From positions 154,196,416-154,260,415 of the forward strand of contig CM077149.1 in assembly GCA_039583875.1 (NCBI GenBank): a stretch of 64,000 nucleotides of DNA. Reading direction: 5' to 3'. Source of the DNA: Platanthera guangdongensis (Eukaryota > Streptophyta > Magnoliopsida > Asparagales > Orchidaceae). A program made the position numbers and the translations under genes. Below the pieces are notes generated by a model. It saw nothing but the letters and a program-made list of their open reading frames with translations. It was not told where the DNA came from and searched no databases. Positions 54,672 through 64,000 of this stretch are shown in pieces. Position 1 is the stretch's first letter; each line of letters opens with the position of its first letter.

Positions 54672-55652
54672 GGCTTCATTTGGGAGAGCGACTGCTGTTG
54701 TAAAAGGAGCGATTGTAAATGAAGGTTTGTAAATGGAGCTGTTGGAAACTGGTTTGTAAATGAAGATCTGTTTGGTTAGTTGTTGTGTTTGCAGAGTTGT
54801 TCAGAACAGAAAACCATTTGACAAAATAGCGGCGTGATATTATTATTTTGATTTTTTTTCCATGCTACCCACGTCAAAATATTAAAAAACTCGAAATACA
54901 TCTGCTGAGTATGCAGAAACTTCAAATACGTTCAAGCTCTGTCAAAAATTGCTATTTGTCATACTTAAATCACAATGCAAATTATTCTGTCTAGCAATCA
55001 TCATTAGGAACATAAGTGAAAAAAATATATCTCATTTTAGGTCTTATATTATAATTTATTATTAACCATATTATATATATAACTCATGTTGATTGTTCAA
55101 TGTTGTGCCCGTCTCCTTCCTCCCCTTGGCTGCTTCCAGCTCCTATTTCATTCTATTTCCATACGTCTTTTTCCTACTTCGTACAACGCTTGTCTGTTTG
55201 GTCCACAGCCTGCTTGCTTCGCCTATTTCCTGATTTGCTAGCACTTGCCAGCTTCGTACAACAAACTACATACTTATCTGAGGCTTGGAAACTACTACAA
55301 ATCAGATTGAGATCTGAGGCTGTCGTAGATAGGAGGCCGGCGATGCGAGGAGGTCGAGATCCAAGAGTTTCCTTCGAGATCGAGCTCCCCAACCTCTGCT
55401 ATCGGCTTGGATGGAGAGCACCAACGATAGATAGCTCTGCATGCAGTTTCGCTCGAGGTTTGCTCGCCTTTGATGGAAAAAAGAGGAAAACTCGAGCGAC
55501 TGGAGGTTAGGACTCATGGTTGCAAACGACTACGAATCCAAGGTAAAAAATGGAGCTATTGCGACTGGAGAGCGGCAAAACAAACACGGCAGTCTTCGTG
55601 TTGTCGTTTCGCGTGAACGCCACTGGAGTTGAATGCCTATTCAAATGAGGCC
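54672..55652. mobile_element. PIF/Harbinger-like non-autonomous element, 981 bp
   Basis: Terminal inverted repeats GGCTTCATTTGGGA (left) and GGCCTCATTTGAAT (complement of the right end) match at about 11 of 14 positions and are flanked by the trinucleotide TTA (54669-54671, 55653-55655). Both the GGCYTCATTTGG-type end and the 3-bp TTA duplication are typical of PIF/Harbinger and Tourist MITEs. No transposase is present. The interior contains an open frame of 136 codons (55100-55510), unusual for a simple MITE. Confidence 0.68.
55100..55510 (+). CDS. 136-codon ORF inside the Harbinger-like element
   Basis: Starts MLCPSPSSPWLLPAPISFY. The N-terminal half is hydrophobic and aromatic, the C-terminal half Arg-rich (VDRRPAMRGGRDPRV, GLLAFDGKKRKTRATGG). 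No family is recognised. It may be a captured host fragment or a chance frame. Confidence 0.25.
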   Translation: MLCPSPSSPWLLPAPISFYFHTSFSYFVQRLSVWSTACLLRLFPDLLALASFVQQTTYLSEAWKLLQIRLRSEAVVDRRPAMRGGRDPRVSFEIELPNLCYRLGWRAPTIDSSACSFARGLLAFDGKKRKTRATGG

Positions 55653-55655
55653 TTA

Positions 55656-56016
55656 CCCTCATCCCCTCAATATAGGGGGGGGGGGGTCTGTTAAAGAGAG
55701 GGAGTTTTTTTTAGAAAAAGAAATCTAGTTCTTATAAAGAGATTTTACAGAGGGTTTCCAAAGAGAGGGAGGGTTTTCAGTGTTTTCATTTTGAGGATTT
55801 CATAAATTTCTCATTGATTATTTATACAATTAAAGAAAGATATATTTTTTTATATTTCTTCCTTTACTTTTAAAATTTGTTGGAAAGACTTCATTTAATA
55901 CTTTAATTCCATCGCTTGTCTTAATTACAATGTTACCTAATTTCACGAATCATTTCATTCAGGGTCTTATTAGGCGATCATTTCAATAAGTCGTACAAAC
56001 ATGAGTGACTGAGATG
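55656..56016. other. Non-coding region with a G12 run
   Basis: 360 bp, AT-rich, including gggggggggggg at 55675-55686 and several gagaggga words near 55696 and 55760. No gene or element boundary is seen. Confidence 0.5.
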
Positions 56017-56034
56017 CGCAATAAAATACATAAT

Positions 56035-56200
56035 GGACAGCCCGATGCACAAAGCATCTCCGTGCATCGAAGGTTCGTGGAAGGGTCCCATCACGTGTGT
56101 GAAATGTAGGCAAACCTTACCCCAAGAGACTGCCTTGAGAACTCGAACCCGTGTTCTCAAGGTCACACACTAAGACCTCAACCGGTGCGCCAAGGCCCCC
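56035..56200 (-). mobile_element. tRNA-derived SINE
   Basis: Read on the minus strand it starts GGGGGCCTTGGCGCACCGG (box A, TGGCGCACCGG) and has box B GGGTTCGAGTTCTC about 40 nt later. A non-tRNA body (ttggggtaaggtttgcctac; ggagatgctttgtgcatcgg) typical of plant SINEs follows. The internal RNA polymerase III promoter would drive it. It is flanked by an imperfect target duplication, gcaataaaatacataa (56018-56033) and gcaataaaatgcataa (56207-56222). Confidence 0.85.
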
Positions 56201-56222
56201 TTTCTTGCAATAAAATGCATAA

Positions 56223-57108
56223 AGAGAAAGAAACAAACGCGTAGAAACATTTGTTACGAAATAAAATATAAAATTGCAAGCAAAACCAAAATGATGCGAT
56301 GCAGGTAGGATCGCTATGGGATTCTTTCTTTATTCTCGTCTGATTCGAAAGAGCCCTAGCTTGATTACATAAAGTGGAAATGGAAGCAGGTGAGTATTGA
56401 GCGAATGGATACTTTGAAATAGAACGAGAAAAAGTCAATTTGATTAATGCTACTTTAGATAGTTTGAAAAGACTTCTGCCACCAAAGCCTTTGTTTTTGA
56501 TGCAAACAATCTTACTCTCCCCTTCACAAATGTTCCCTCAAAGAATTGTGATTGTTTCTTGTTGCCGAAGATGATGACATTACAGTTGCCGGCTTTGAAA
56601 CCCTTGAGTTCATGGATGCCACCACCAGAACTCGACCTTGAGGATAAGGTCATTTTTGAAGGGTTGAGTTGATCTGTATGTCTTTCATGTGGATAATTTC
56701 CCTCTGCTAGTGGATATCTAGATCCAATCATTTAGTAGCGTATAGTATTAGGATATGATGTATTAATGATATTTTGGTAATTAGGAGTATTCTCCTCTTT
56801 TCTATATTAGGAGGGGTGTGAAGTCTTAGTGATCATCTTGGAAGTCTAAACTAAGAATCTCTAGTGAATGTATCTTGATCCACTATTAGTGCAATCTATT
56901 TTGGTGTGAACCAAAAGCTCTTTCCATGCTCAGTTTTTTCCCTTGTTTTAATCACACGGGGAGTGGCACAATCTCTTTTTGTTTTTCAAAAGAAATAATT
57001 AATTTTTTGTCCAAGTTCAAGAAAACCTTGTGAGAGGTCGTTAGCTCCTTCTATTCACTTGTGGATCAGAATGATGATATTGACGAGTCTTTGTTTTTTT
57101 TGCTTCAG
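56223..57108. other. Region without an identified gene; possible solo LTR
   Basis: A minus-strand frame (56450-56731, 93 codons, with a Ser/Gly-rich block) is unrecognised. The part 56735-56930 has the texture of an LTR (ggtaattaggagtattctcc, tatattaggaggg) but no paired copy or clear ends. Its upstream neighbour of the exon at 57109 may be intron. Confidence 0.35.
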
Positions 57109-57275
57109 GTGGCTTTGATACACGTCTTAAGGAAAATGTAGAGTACTTGGATGAACTGAAAAAGTTGGCTAAGGATTTAGGAGTTGCAGATAGGGTAAAG
57201 TTTATCACTTCTTGCTCAACAGCAGAGAGAAACACATTGCTATCTAGTTGCATCTGTGTTCTATACACTCCAAAG
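57109..57275 (+). pseudogene. Single exon of an ALG2-like alpha-mannosyltransferase
   Basis: 167 bp bounded by a polypyrimidine-gcttcag acceptor and a gttag donor. It translates without stops to GGFDTRLKENVEYLDELKKL, AKDLGVADRVKFITSCSTA and ERNTLLSSCICVLYTPK. This is the GT-B region of ALG2, the ER enzyme adding the second and third mannose to the dolichol-linked oligosaccharide. No other ALG2 exon is visible within several kilobases. The fragment is therefore a transduplicated or leftover piece of a host gene, although the exon itself is intact. Confidence 0.78.
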
Positions 57276-57517
57276 GTTAGTTGAGAATTCACAATTAAAA
57301 TTTCTCTCTTGCTGTGGTAAATGGTGAACTTTGTTTTTGCGGAAGGTCTTTTTATTTTTGATGCCACATCTTTTTGCACACACATCCATTAATGCACAAT
57401 GCAAGTCGTCACTTAATTATTTTCAGTGTAAATGCTATATATGGCAGACAAATCATCACATAATTATTTTTCCGTAACAGTGTACCCCTCCTTCCCAAGT
57501 GATCCATATTCATAAGA

Positions 57518-57905
57518 GTGACTAAATTTTACTCTCACCGTCTACCTAACACAACCCTCGCCATTTTTCACCCGAACTTGCGACCGACATATGCTGATTT
57601 TAGATTGAGCAGGGCAAAGACGGAGTATATGGAGCTTAAATTTAGCAGTACAAGAAGGACGAATGACTTCGTTATTAAGTTAGGTGATCAAGATATTTCC
57701 TACAGTGAGTGTTTTAAATATCTTGGATCGATAGTTCAAAACGACGGAGGTATTGATAAAGATGTGACACATAGAATCCAAGCGGGTTGGTTGAAGTGGA
57801 GAGGCACGTCAGGGATCTTATGTGATCGTAAAGAACCACTAAAACTTAAAGACAAGTTTTACCGTACTGCAATTAGACCCTCCATGCTCTATGGTTTTGA
57901 GTGTT
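57518..57905 (+). pseudogene. LINE reverse-transcriptase C-terminus, part 1
   Basis: The frame from about 57590 reads FRLSRAKTEYMELKFSS, DQDISYSECFKYLGSIVQ, DGGIDKDVTHRIQAGWLKW and FYRTAIRPSMLYGFEC. This is the conserved post-catalytic 'thumb' of plant non-LTR retrotransposons. It is cut by the chromovirus at 57905 and resumes at 63785. Confidence 0.85.
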
Positions 57906-58224
57906 TGTTACGCCCTCGAACATGACTCAATTCTTTGAACGTACTTACGCTTGCAGGCGGAAGACGAAGACATACGACAATGGGGCTGAACCATCCGGTT
58001 CAGCCGCTACTCTCTAAGTTGGCGGGTTGGGGGTCTGAACCACCCCGGTTCAGCCCCGCTTGGGAGGGGCTGGCAGGCCCCTCTTGACCCAGGAATATAT
58101 ATACTCGGTCCTCTTCGTGTGAGGCATGCAAGAGTAATTTCAGGTATTTCTTTCTTCCTCCTTCCTAACCCTAATCCCTCTTAGCTTTCTCCTTAGCCTC
58201 CACTTCTCTAGTCTTCTCTTAACA
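57906..58224 (+). repeat. 5' LTR of the chromovirus
   Basis: 319 bp, TGTTACGCCC...CTTAACA, with a tatatatac TATA-like box near 58099. It is followed by tttggtatcagagga (58225-58239), the initiator-tRNA-Met primer site. Confidence 0.9.
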
Positions 58225-58253
58225 TTTGGTATCAGAGGATTCGCTTCTCCACC

Positions 58254-59690
58254 ATGGTTACCACATGCATGCAAGAAGAAATCACTCGACTGGAAACCCT
58301 AGAAGAAAACTACGTCGGCTTGACGGACTCGGTGGCCACCGTCGAGGAGGAAATGAGGGCTTCTACACAACGATTGGAAGAACGGATCAACACCCGGATG
58401 GAAGAGATCAAGGCGCTGTTAGCGCAAAATCTGAAAGGGAAGGCGATGACGCACGAAGAGGCCGACAGACTACAAAATCAGGCCGCTGAAACCTACGCAT
58501 CCCAGCATCAGGGATCACAAGCGGGCGAAATAGCGGGATCGACGGATCTCGTACGTACAGACGCGGGATCGAGCGGATCGGGAGCCGGCGGCTTCGGCGG
58601 CATCGCAGCGATGTGAGGGAACCGGGGAGCGTCGCCGGCGGCCGGATCGACCCACATCCGGGCGACGGACTTCGACACGGGGATTCCGTCTTGGGCGCGA
58701 CACCACAGTGAGCAAAGGGAAGACGGCGCGGGCCGTCCGCCTTGTATACGACCCGACGGCGAGCTAGGAGGGGCTAGAAGGGCTCCAGGAGGTCCAATGG
58801 GAGGGGAGCATCTTGCCTCCACCGCGTGAAGTTGGCCCTCCGGGGGGCTACAAAGCGGGTGCTCCTTGGGGCGGCCAACCATTTTAGGGAAACCCGTGCG
58901 CCAACACCGGTCCGATGGAGCCGAGACGACCGACATGGAATCGACATGGGCAAGGTTGGCACGGCCAAGCCGCTCCGCGAGCGTACATGCCTCCTAAACT
59001 AATGCACATGAATTTTCCAAGGTTCAGTGGAGGGGACGCTCTAGAGTGGGTACAGAAGACCGAGCTTTTTTAGTTATCAAGAGGTGCCAGAGGGCCAATG
59101 GGTGCAGCTAGTGTCGTTTCACTTGCATGACGACGCCTTTCAGTGGACTCAGTGGTTCCTGAGAGGTAGGGATTACATGTCCTGAACTGATTTCGTGGAA
59201 GGGTTCACCTCCCGATTCGGGCCATTGGAGTATGGGGACTTTGAGGCCTTCCTGTAGAAGTTGCGACAGAGGGGAACCGTGATGAAGTACCAGACCAAAT
59301 TCGATAAATTGACAAATCGGGTGCACTGAGAAGAGAAGACGCTGCTCAGTTGTTTTGTCTCGGGACTGAAGGAGCACTTGCGTGATGAGGTTTAGGCCTA
59401 TATGCCCTGTAATGTGAATCATGCCATCAGTCTGGCCCGTATACAGGAAGAGCGCTACAACTGGGAGCGGACGCGCACCACAGGGAAGCCCACGACTAAC
59501 CAGGCAGCTGTACGACTAGTGTCTCCGGCGGCAAACAAGCCAACTGTAACCCGACTATCGTGGGCCGAGCTACAGGCAAGGAAAGAGAAGGGTCTATGTT
59601 TCAACTGCGATGAGAAATTTGCACCCGGGCACAAATGCCAAAAAATACGGGTTTTTATGTTACATGGGGATGCCGATGACGATGTCGTAC
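58254..59690 (+). pseudogene. Chromovirus gag
   Basis: ATG 58254 (MVTTCMQEEITRLETLEEN) opens a coiled-coil N-terminus (58254-58616) ending at TGA 58614. After a frameshifted Gly/Pro-rich part, the core appears near 58990 (MNFPRFSGGDALEWVQKTEL; LHDDAFQWTQWFLRG; FTSRFGPLEYGDF; LSCFVSGLKEHLRDEV) with several stops. The open frame from 59402 contains the knuckle CFNCDEKFAPGHKC (59599-59640). The gag is therefore full in length but broken at many points. Confidence 0.85.
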
Positions 59691-60229
59691 CCGGGGCAGA
59701 GTCGGAGGAGGACTTGGACTTGACCGAGTTCGGTGTTTTCATACAGGAAATGAAGGGATGCAACACTCCACTTACTATGCGGATTGGAGGAAAGATCAAT
59801 CAGGAGATGGTGACGATTCTGGTGGATAATGGGAGCACCCACAACTTCATTCATCCCGATGTGGCACAACGGGTGGGGCATGCGATTGATAAGGGGGCCG
59901 CCTTTCAGGTCTTGGTGGCCGATGGGAGCAAACTACAGTGCGAAGGGGTGATGAAGGGAGTGGAGCTACGGATACAGGGAAACGCAGGGCGCACAGACGT
60001 CTACCTTCTACCCATATGATGGTCTGACATGATGCTTGGGGTGCAGTGGCTGCAACAGCTGAGGCGGGTGACCTTTGACTGGGACCAGATGACGATGGAG
60101 TTCCTGGAGCTGCCTGGGGGGCATAAAATCTTCTCCTATGAAGGAAATATTCCTTCGGAGCTTGGAGCGTCCAGAGAACCAGGGCAGCACGATGACAATG
60201 ATTATGGAGGTTACGCCGGCTCCAACTGA
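59691..60229 (+). pseudogene. Chromovirus protease
   Basis: In the frame after the gag knuckle: NTPLTMRIGGKINQEMVTIL, VDNGSTHNFIHPDVAQRV (active site DNG instead of DSG), FQVLVADGSKLQCEGVMKG and RTDVYLLPI, then TGA near 60017. The continuation is MMLGVQWLQQLRRVTFDW. It would process the polyprotein; the active-site change and the stop suggest loss. Confidence 0.82.
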
Positions 60230-60425
60230 GGCTCCTATTATACCAGCTCAGATGCAGGCGCCAATGACGCGGTATGCAGATATCTTTCAGGCACCCCGCA
60301 CACTGCCATCACCGCGGTTTAGAGATCATCAGATCCAACTCAAAACAGGTACAGAGCCTACCCATATCCGTCCGTATCATTACCCGTACATCTAGAGGAC
60401 CGAGATAGAGCGCAGCTTCAGGGAA

Positions 60426-61600
60426 ATGCTGACTGCCGGAATTATTCGCCCCAGTACCAGTTCTTTCTCGTCTCCCATCATTCTGGTTAAGAAGAAAGAA
60501 GGGACATGGCGGTTTTGTCTGGACTATCATGGTCTGAACAGCTCTACCATCAAGGACAAGTTTCTCATTCCCTTGATCGAGGAACTACTAGACAAACTGC
60601 ACGACACTCGCCTTTTCACCAAGCTCGATCTCCGATCGGGCTACCATCGGATTCAGATGCGCGAGGACATACACAAGACATCCTTTCGTACTTATGTTGG
60701 GCACTATGAATAATTGGTGATGCCCTTCGGGCTCACCAACGCACCGTCTACATTCCAAGCAGTGATGAACGAGATCTTCCTTCTGCTCCTCCGTTGTTCA
60801 GTGTTGATATTCTTCGATGACATCCTCATCTACAGTTTCTGTTGGGAGGAGCATTTGGTCCATGTCGAGCAGGTTTTCACCCTTCTTTGCCAACACCAAC
60901 TGTATGCCAAGCAGTCCAAGTGTTCGTTCGGGCAGATGGAGGTGGAGTACCTGGGACATTTAGTATCCGCTAGTGGGGTCAAGGCGTGCCCTAAGAAGAT
61001 CGAGAGCATGCTATCGTGGCCCCGCCCACACACGGCCCGAGCGCTACGGGGCTTCCTGGGGCTTACAGGATATTATTGGCGCTTTGTCATAGAGTATGAC
61101 AAGATCGCTCGACCGTTGACTCAGCTATTACAGAAGGACGGTTTCCACTGGCTGGCTGAGGCGGCGGAGGCCTTCCAGGCCCTTAAGGAGGCCATGACGA
61201 CTACTTTGGTGCTCGCTCTTCCTAACTTAACCAAGGAGTTCGTCCTGGAAACAGACGTGTCCGACGTAGGCATTGGCGCGGTGTTGATGCAGGAGGGGCG
61301 GCCCCTAGCGTTCTACAGCAGGGCGTTAACGCCTCGTACTCTGGGGCTCTTCAGTATGAGAAGGAGATGTTGGCGATCATTCATGCGGTGGCCGTGTGGC
61401 GACCGTACTTGTTGGGACAACATTTCAAAATCCGCACAGACCATCAAAGCTTGAAGCACTTCTTGGATCAGCGGGTCTCCACCCCGCTTCAGCAGAAGTG
61501 GGTGACGAAGCTGTTGGGGTATGATTATGAGATCCTTTACCGATAGGGTAAAGAAAACGTGGTTGCCGACGCCTTATCACGCCTACCGGAGAGCACGGCC
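60426..61600 (+). pseudogene. Chromovirus reverse transcriptase and RNase H
   Basis: [39 protein letters not shown] and [15 protein letters not shown] precede a TAA at 60711. Then come VMPFGLTNAPSTFQAVMNE, LIFFDDILIYS (catalytic FFDD), GHLVSASGVKACPKKIE and LRGFLGLTGYYWRFV. The RNase H has LETDVSDVGIGAVLMQEGRP, then a frameshift near 61340, with DHQSLKHFLDQRVSTPLQQK and ENVVADALSRLPE in the next frame (stop at about 61545). Confidence 0.88.
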
Positions 61601-61629
61601 GCCCAAATTTCCGGGCCCTTCTCGACTCG

Positions 61630-63290
61630 TTAGATGATGTTTAGGAGGAGATGATGCGGGACCCCGCAATGCGAGCCATTGTGGAGGCTCTTCGACAGGG
61701 GCAGATCGCTACACCAGGCTATCAGCTGCAGAACGACCAGCTATATTATCAGGGGCGAGAGGTCTTTTCCCCCAACTCGGCTTGGAAGACGGTCATGATG
61801 CACGAGTTCCATTCATCGCCATTGTGTGGATTTGCAGGAATCCTCCGTACCCTTCAACGAGCATGGACTAATGTTTTCTGGACGGGATTACGACGCGACA
61901 TTCAGTAGTTCGTGCAGCAGTGCGAGGTATGCCAACGTCAGAAATACGAGACGACCTCTCCAGCTGGCTTACTGACACCTCTGGAGATCCCGCACCACAT
62001 TTGGGAGACAGTGTCCATGGATTTCATCGACGGATTGCCCAAATCTCAGGGCAAGACAGTTATACTGGTTGTGGTCGACAAGCTCTCCAAGTATGACCAT
62101 TTCTTGGCTTTGAGCCACCCTTACACCGGCGAGTCAGTCGCCGATCTCTTTGTTTGAGAGATTGTTCGTCTCCACGACATTCCGTGCGCCATCATTTCAG
62201 ATCGGGATGGATGACAAGACAGAGGTTCTTAATCGGGGGGGGGGGGGTTGGTGGAAACATACCTCCGTTGCTTTCTGATGGACGAGCCGTGAATGTGGAC
62301 CAGTTGGCTACACTGGGCCGAATACTGCTACAACACCTTCTACCATTCCACCAGCAAGATGACCCCGTTCGAGGTCATATACGACCGTCCTCCCCCCTCT
62401 TTGAGTTGCTACAAGCCGGGCAACACAACATTGCCCGCTGTGGATCAACAAGCTCTCCAAGTATGACCATTTTTGGCTTTGAGCCACCCTTACACCGGCG
62501 AGTCAGTCGCCGATCTATTTGTTCGAGAGATTGTTCGTCTCCACGGCATTCCGTGCGCCATCATTTCAGATCGGGATCCGACTTTCATCGACAATTTTTG
62601 GCAGGAGCTCTTCTGATCACAAGGAACTAGCCTACGTTTTAGCATGGTGAATCACCCCCAGACGGATGACAAGACAGAGGTTCTTAATCGGGGGGGGGGG
62701 GGGGGTTGGTGGAAACATACCTCCGTTGCTTTCTGATGTACGAGCCGTGAATGTGGAGCAGTTGGCTACACTGGGCCGAATACTGCTACAACAACTTCTA
62801 CCATTCCACCAGCAAGATGACCCCGTTCGAGGTCGTATACGACCGTCCTCCCCCCTCTTTGAGTTGCTACAAGCCGGGCAGCATAACATTGCCCGCTGTG
62901 GATCAGGCACTCCGCGGCCGGGACCGTACTATAGCCACGTTGCGTGAGAATGTTCGAACATCATAAGAATGCATGAAGACTCAAGCAGACAAGCATCGCA
63001 AGGAAAGGGAGTTCGCAGTCGGCGATGAAGTCTTTCTCAAGCTACGTCCCTACCGGCAAGTCTCGGTGGCATGCCAAGTGAACCAGAAATTAGCTCCTCG
63101 CTACTATGGGCCCTTTCGCATTCTCCGCCGCGCGGGCCCTGTTGCTTGCACTTTGGCCCTTTCCGAGGGGTTGCGCATTCATCCGACATTTCATGTGTCC
63201 TTATTGAAACGGCAGATCGACGATTCCGTACAGGCCAGTCCTTTTCTTCCAGAGGAAACAATAGCGGGAGAGCTACGCCCATTACCCGAG
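61630..63290 (+). pseudogene. Chromovirus integrase with internal tandem duplication
   Basis: The zinc-finger region (MMHEFHSSPLCGFAGILRTL ... CEVCQRQKY) has a TAG at 61906. The core begins WETVSMDFIDGLPKSQGKTV. From 62079 a segment is repeated (62079-62447 and 62448-62905). The first copy lacks about 84 bp present in the second (tcgacaatttttggcagg...). Both copies have a G run (13 and 16 G) where the conserved NR.LE.YLR block should be. The C-terminal part (62973-63290) has [35 protein letters not shown] and [13 protein letters not shown]. Confidence 0.85.
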
Positions 63291-63463
63291 GAAGTCCTGA
63301 TGCTCAAATGGAAGCAACAGGGTGCTGAGTACCAACCTGAGCTCCTTGTCAAATGGAAACACTTGTCGGAAACGCACAATATGTGGGTTGATCTGCTGGA
63401 ATTTCGGGAACTCTACCAGGATTATCACCTTGAGGACAAGCTGATTCTTGATGGTGGGGGGAA
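63291..63463 (+). CDS. Chromodomain-like tail of the chromovirus integrase
   Basis: Following the integrase GPF/Y module the frame gives [39 protein letters not shown] and [10 protein letters not shown]. That is the degenerate chromodomain (LVKWK...P..TWE) typical of Reina-type elements, which targets insertion to particular chromatin. It reads into the 3' LTR, as is common. Confidence 0.78.
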
Positions 63464-63784
63464 TGTTACGCCCCCGAACATGACTCAATTCTTTGGACGT
63501 ATTTACGCTCGTAGGCGGAAGACGAAGACAGACGACAACGAGGCTGAACCATCCAGTTCAGACCCCACTCTCTAAGTTGGCGGGTTGGGGGGCTGAACCA
63601 CCCCGGTTCAGCCCCGCTTGGGTGGGGCCGGCCTCCCCTCTTGGCCCGGGAATATATATATACCCGGGCCTCTTCGTGTGGAGGCATGCAAGAGTAATTT
63701 CAGGTATTTCTTTCTTCCTCCTTCCTAACCCTAGTCCCTCTCAGCTTTCTCCTTAGCCTCCACTTCTCTAGTCTTCTCTTAATA
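63464..63784 (+). repeat. 3' LTR of the chromovirus
   Basis: 321 bp matching 57906-58224 and ending cttaata where the 5' LTR has cttaaca. It is preceded by the polypurine tract gatggtggggggaa and followed by the duplication gtgtt (63785-63789). Confidence 0.9.
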
Positions 63785-64000
63785 GTGTTGGGCAGTGAAT
63801 TGTGTACATGAGCAAAAAATGGGAGCTGCGGAGATGAGAATGCTTAGGTGGACGTGTGAGCACACGAGATTGGATAAAATTAAGAATGAATTTATCAGGG
63901 ATAAGACATGAGTAGCACCAATTGCAGAGAAGTTGCGAGAAGCTCGTTTAAGATGGTTTGGACCTATGAAGCATCGATACTTCATCGAAGGTCACGTACC
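63785..64000 (+). pseudogene. LINE reverse-transcriptase C-terminus, part 2
   Basis: Continues part 1 in the usual LINE order: MGAAEMRMLRWTCEHTRLDK, IKNEFIRDKT and EKLREARLRWFGPMKHR. The frame has a TGA near 63909. It runs off the window end. Confidence 0.82.

Larger units (their letters stand above)
57906..63784 (+). mobile_element. Reina-like Ty3/gypsy chromovirus, complete but dead, 5.9 kb
   Basis: Short LTRs (57906-58224 and 63464-63784, about 9 percent divergent by eye), initiator-Met primer site, gag-PR-RT-RNase H-INT and a C-terminal chromodomain-like segment. It is flanked by the duplication gtgtt (57901-57905, 63785-63789). Size, small LTR and chromodomain fit Reina-type chromoviruses. 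All genes have stops, and the integrase carries a tandem duplication and two long G runs. Confidence 0.9.

Noticed and set aside
56161..56200. A tRNA gene on the minus strand (A and B boxes present)
   Set aside because: No cloverleaf can be completed; the tRNA-like head is followed by a plant SINE body and flanked by a target duplication.

Overview
This window is plant nuclear DNA, probably transposon-dense heterochromatin of a seed plant. The evidence is Ty3/gypsy Tat and chromovirus elements, Ty1/copia, hAT, a tRNA-derived SINE, a plant LINE, an endogenous caulimovirid, and exons with plant-type GT..AG introns. No intact host gene was found. Almost every reading frame belongs to a transposable element, a viral relic or a broken duplicate. 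The species cannot be told from the sequence alone.

Layout. 1-2645 is the 3' end of a Tat element (Tat-A: antisense genes plus 3' LTR). It sits against a 2646-2762 remnant of a Ty1/copia LTR. 2763-3090 is a degenerate minisatellite. 3378-9370 is an endogenous caulimovirid: coat-protein tail, zinc-finger ORF, protease-RT-RNase H, two further ORFs, promoter and leader with a long hairpin. 9407-9571 is an 11-copy 15-bp satellite. 9792-10400 is a 340-bp tandem duplication. 10500-23741 is a large inverted repeat (arms of about 5.8 and 6.7 kb) made of two convergent decayed copies of one multi-exon gene. 23742-27865 is the 5' part of a minus-strand gypsy-type element: a gag-like frame with in-frame minisatellite, primer site and a 2.9-kb LTR.

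27866-53454 is a nest. A Ty1/copia element (gag ATG at 27932, resuming at 49213) is interrupted by a minus-strand gypsy element (27975-49207, target duplication cctac). That is interrupted by a hAT element (32023-48047, ctctcaac), which is interrupted by a 12.7-kb Tat element (Tat-B, 33523-46215, gatag). Tat-B carries gag-PR-RT-RNase H-aRNase H-INT on the plus strand, about 10 tandem repeats of 108/115 bp, and two intron-containing antisense genes. The copia 3' half and LTR close the nest at 53454.

53455-57905 holds a gag remnant, a 981-bp PIF/Harbinger-like non-autonomous element (TTA duplication), a SINE with target duplication, one exon resembling ALG2, and a LINE RT fragment. The LINE is split by a complete 5.9-kb Reina-like chromovirus (57906-63784, duplication gtgtt) and resumes at 63785-64000.

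Nothing here acts as a working pathway. The biology is a stratified record of insertions. Three features may still be active or novel: the gene-derived inverted repeat (a possible hairpin siRNA source), the caulimovirid with an unusual 3' gene set, and the Tat antisense genes, in which two copies carry a stop codon at the same internal position.
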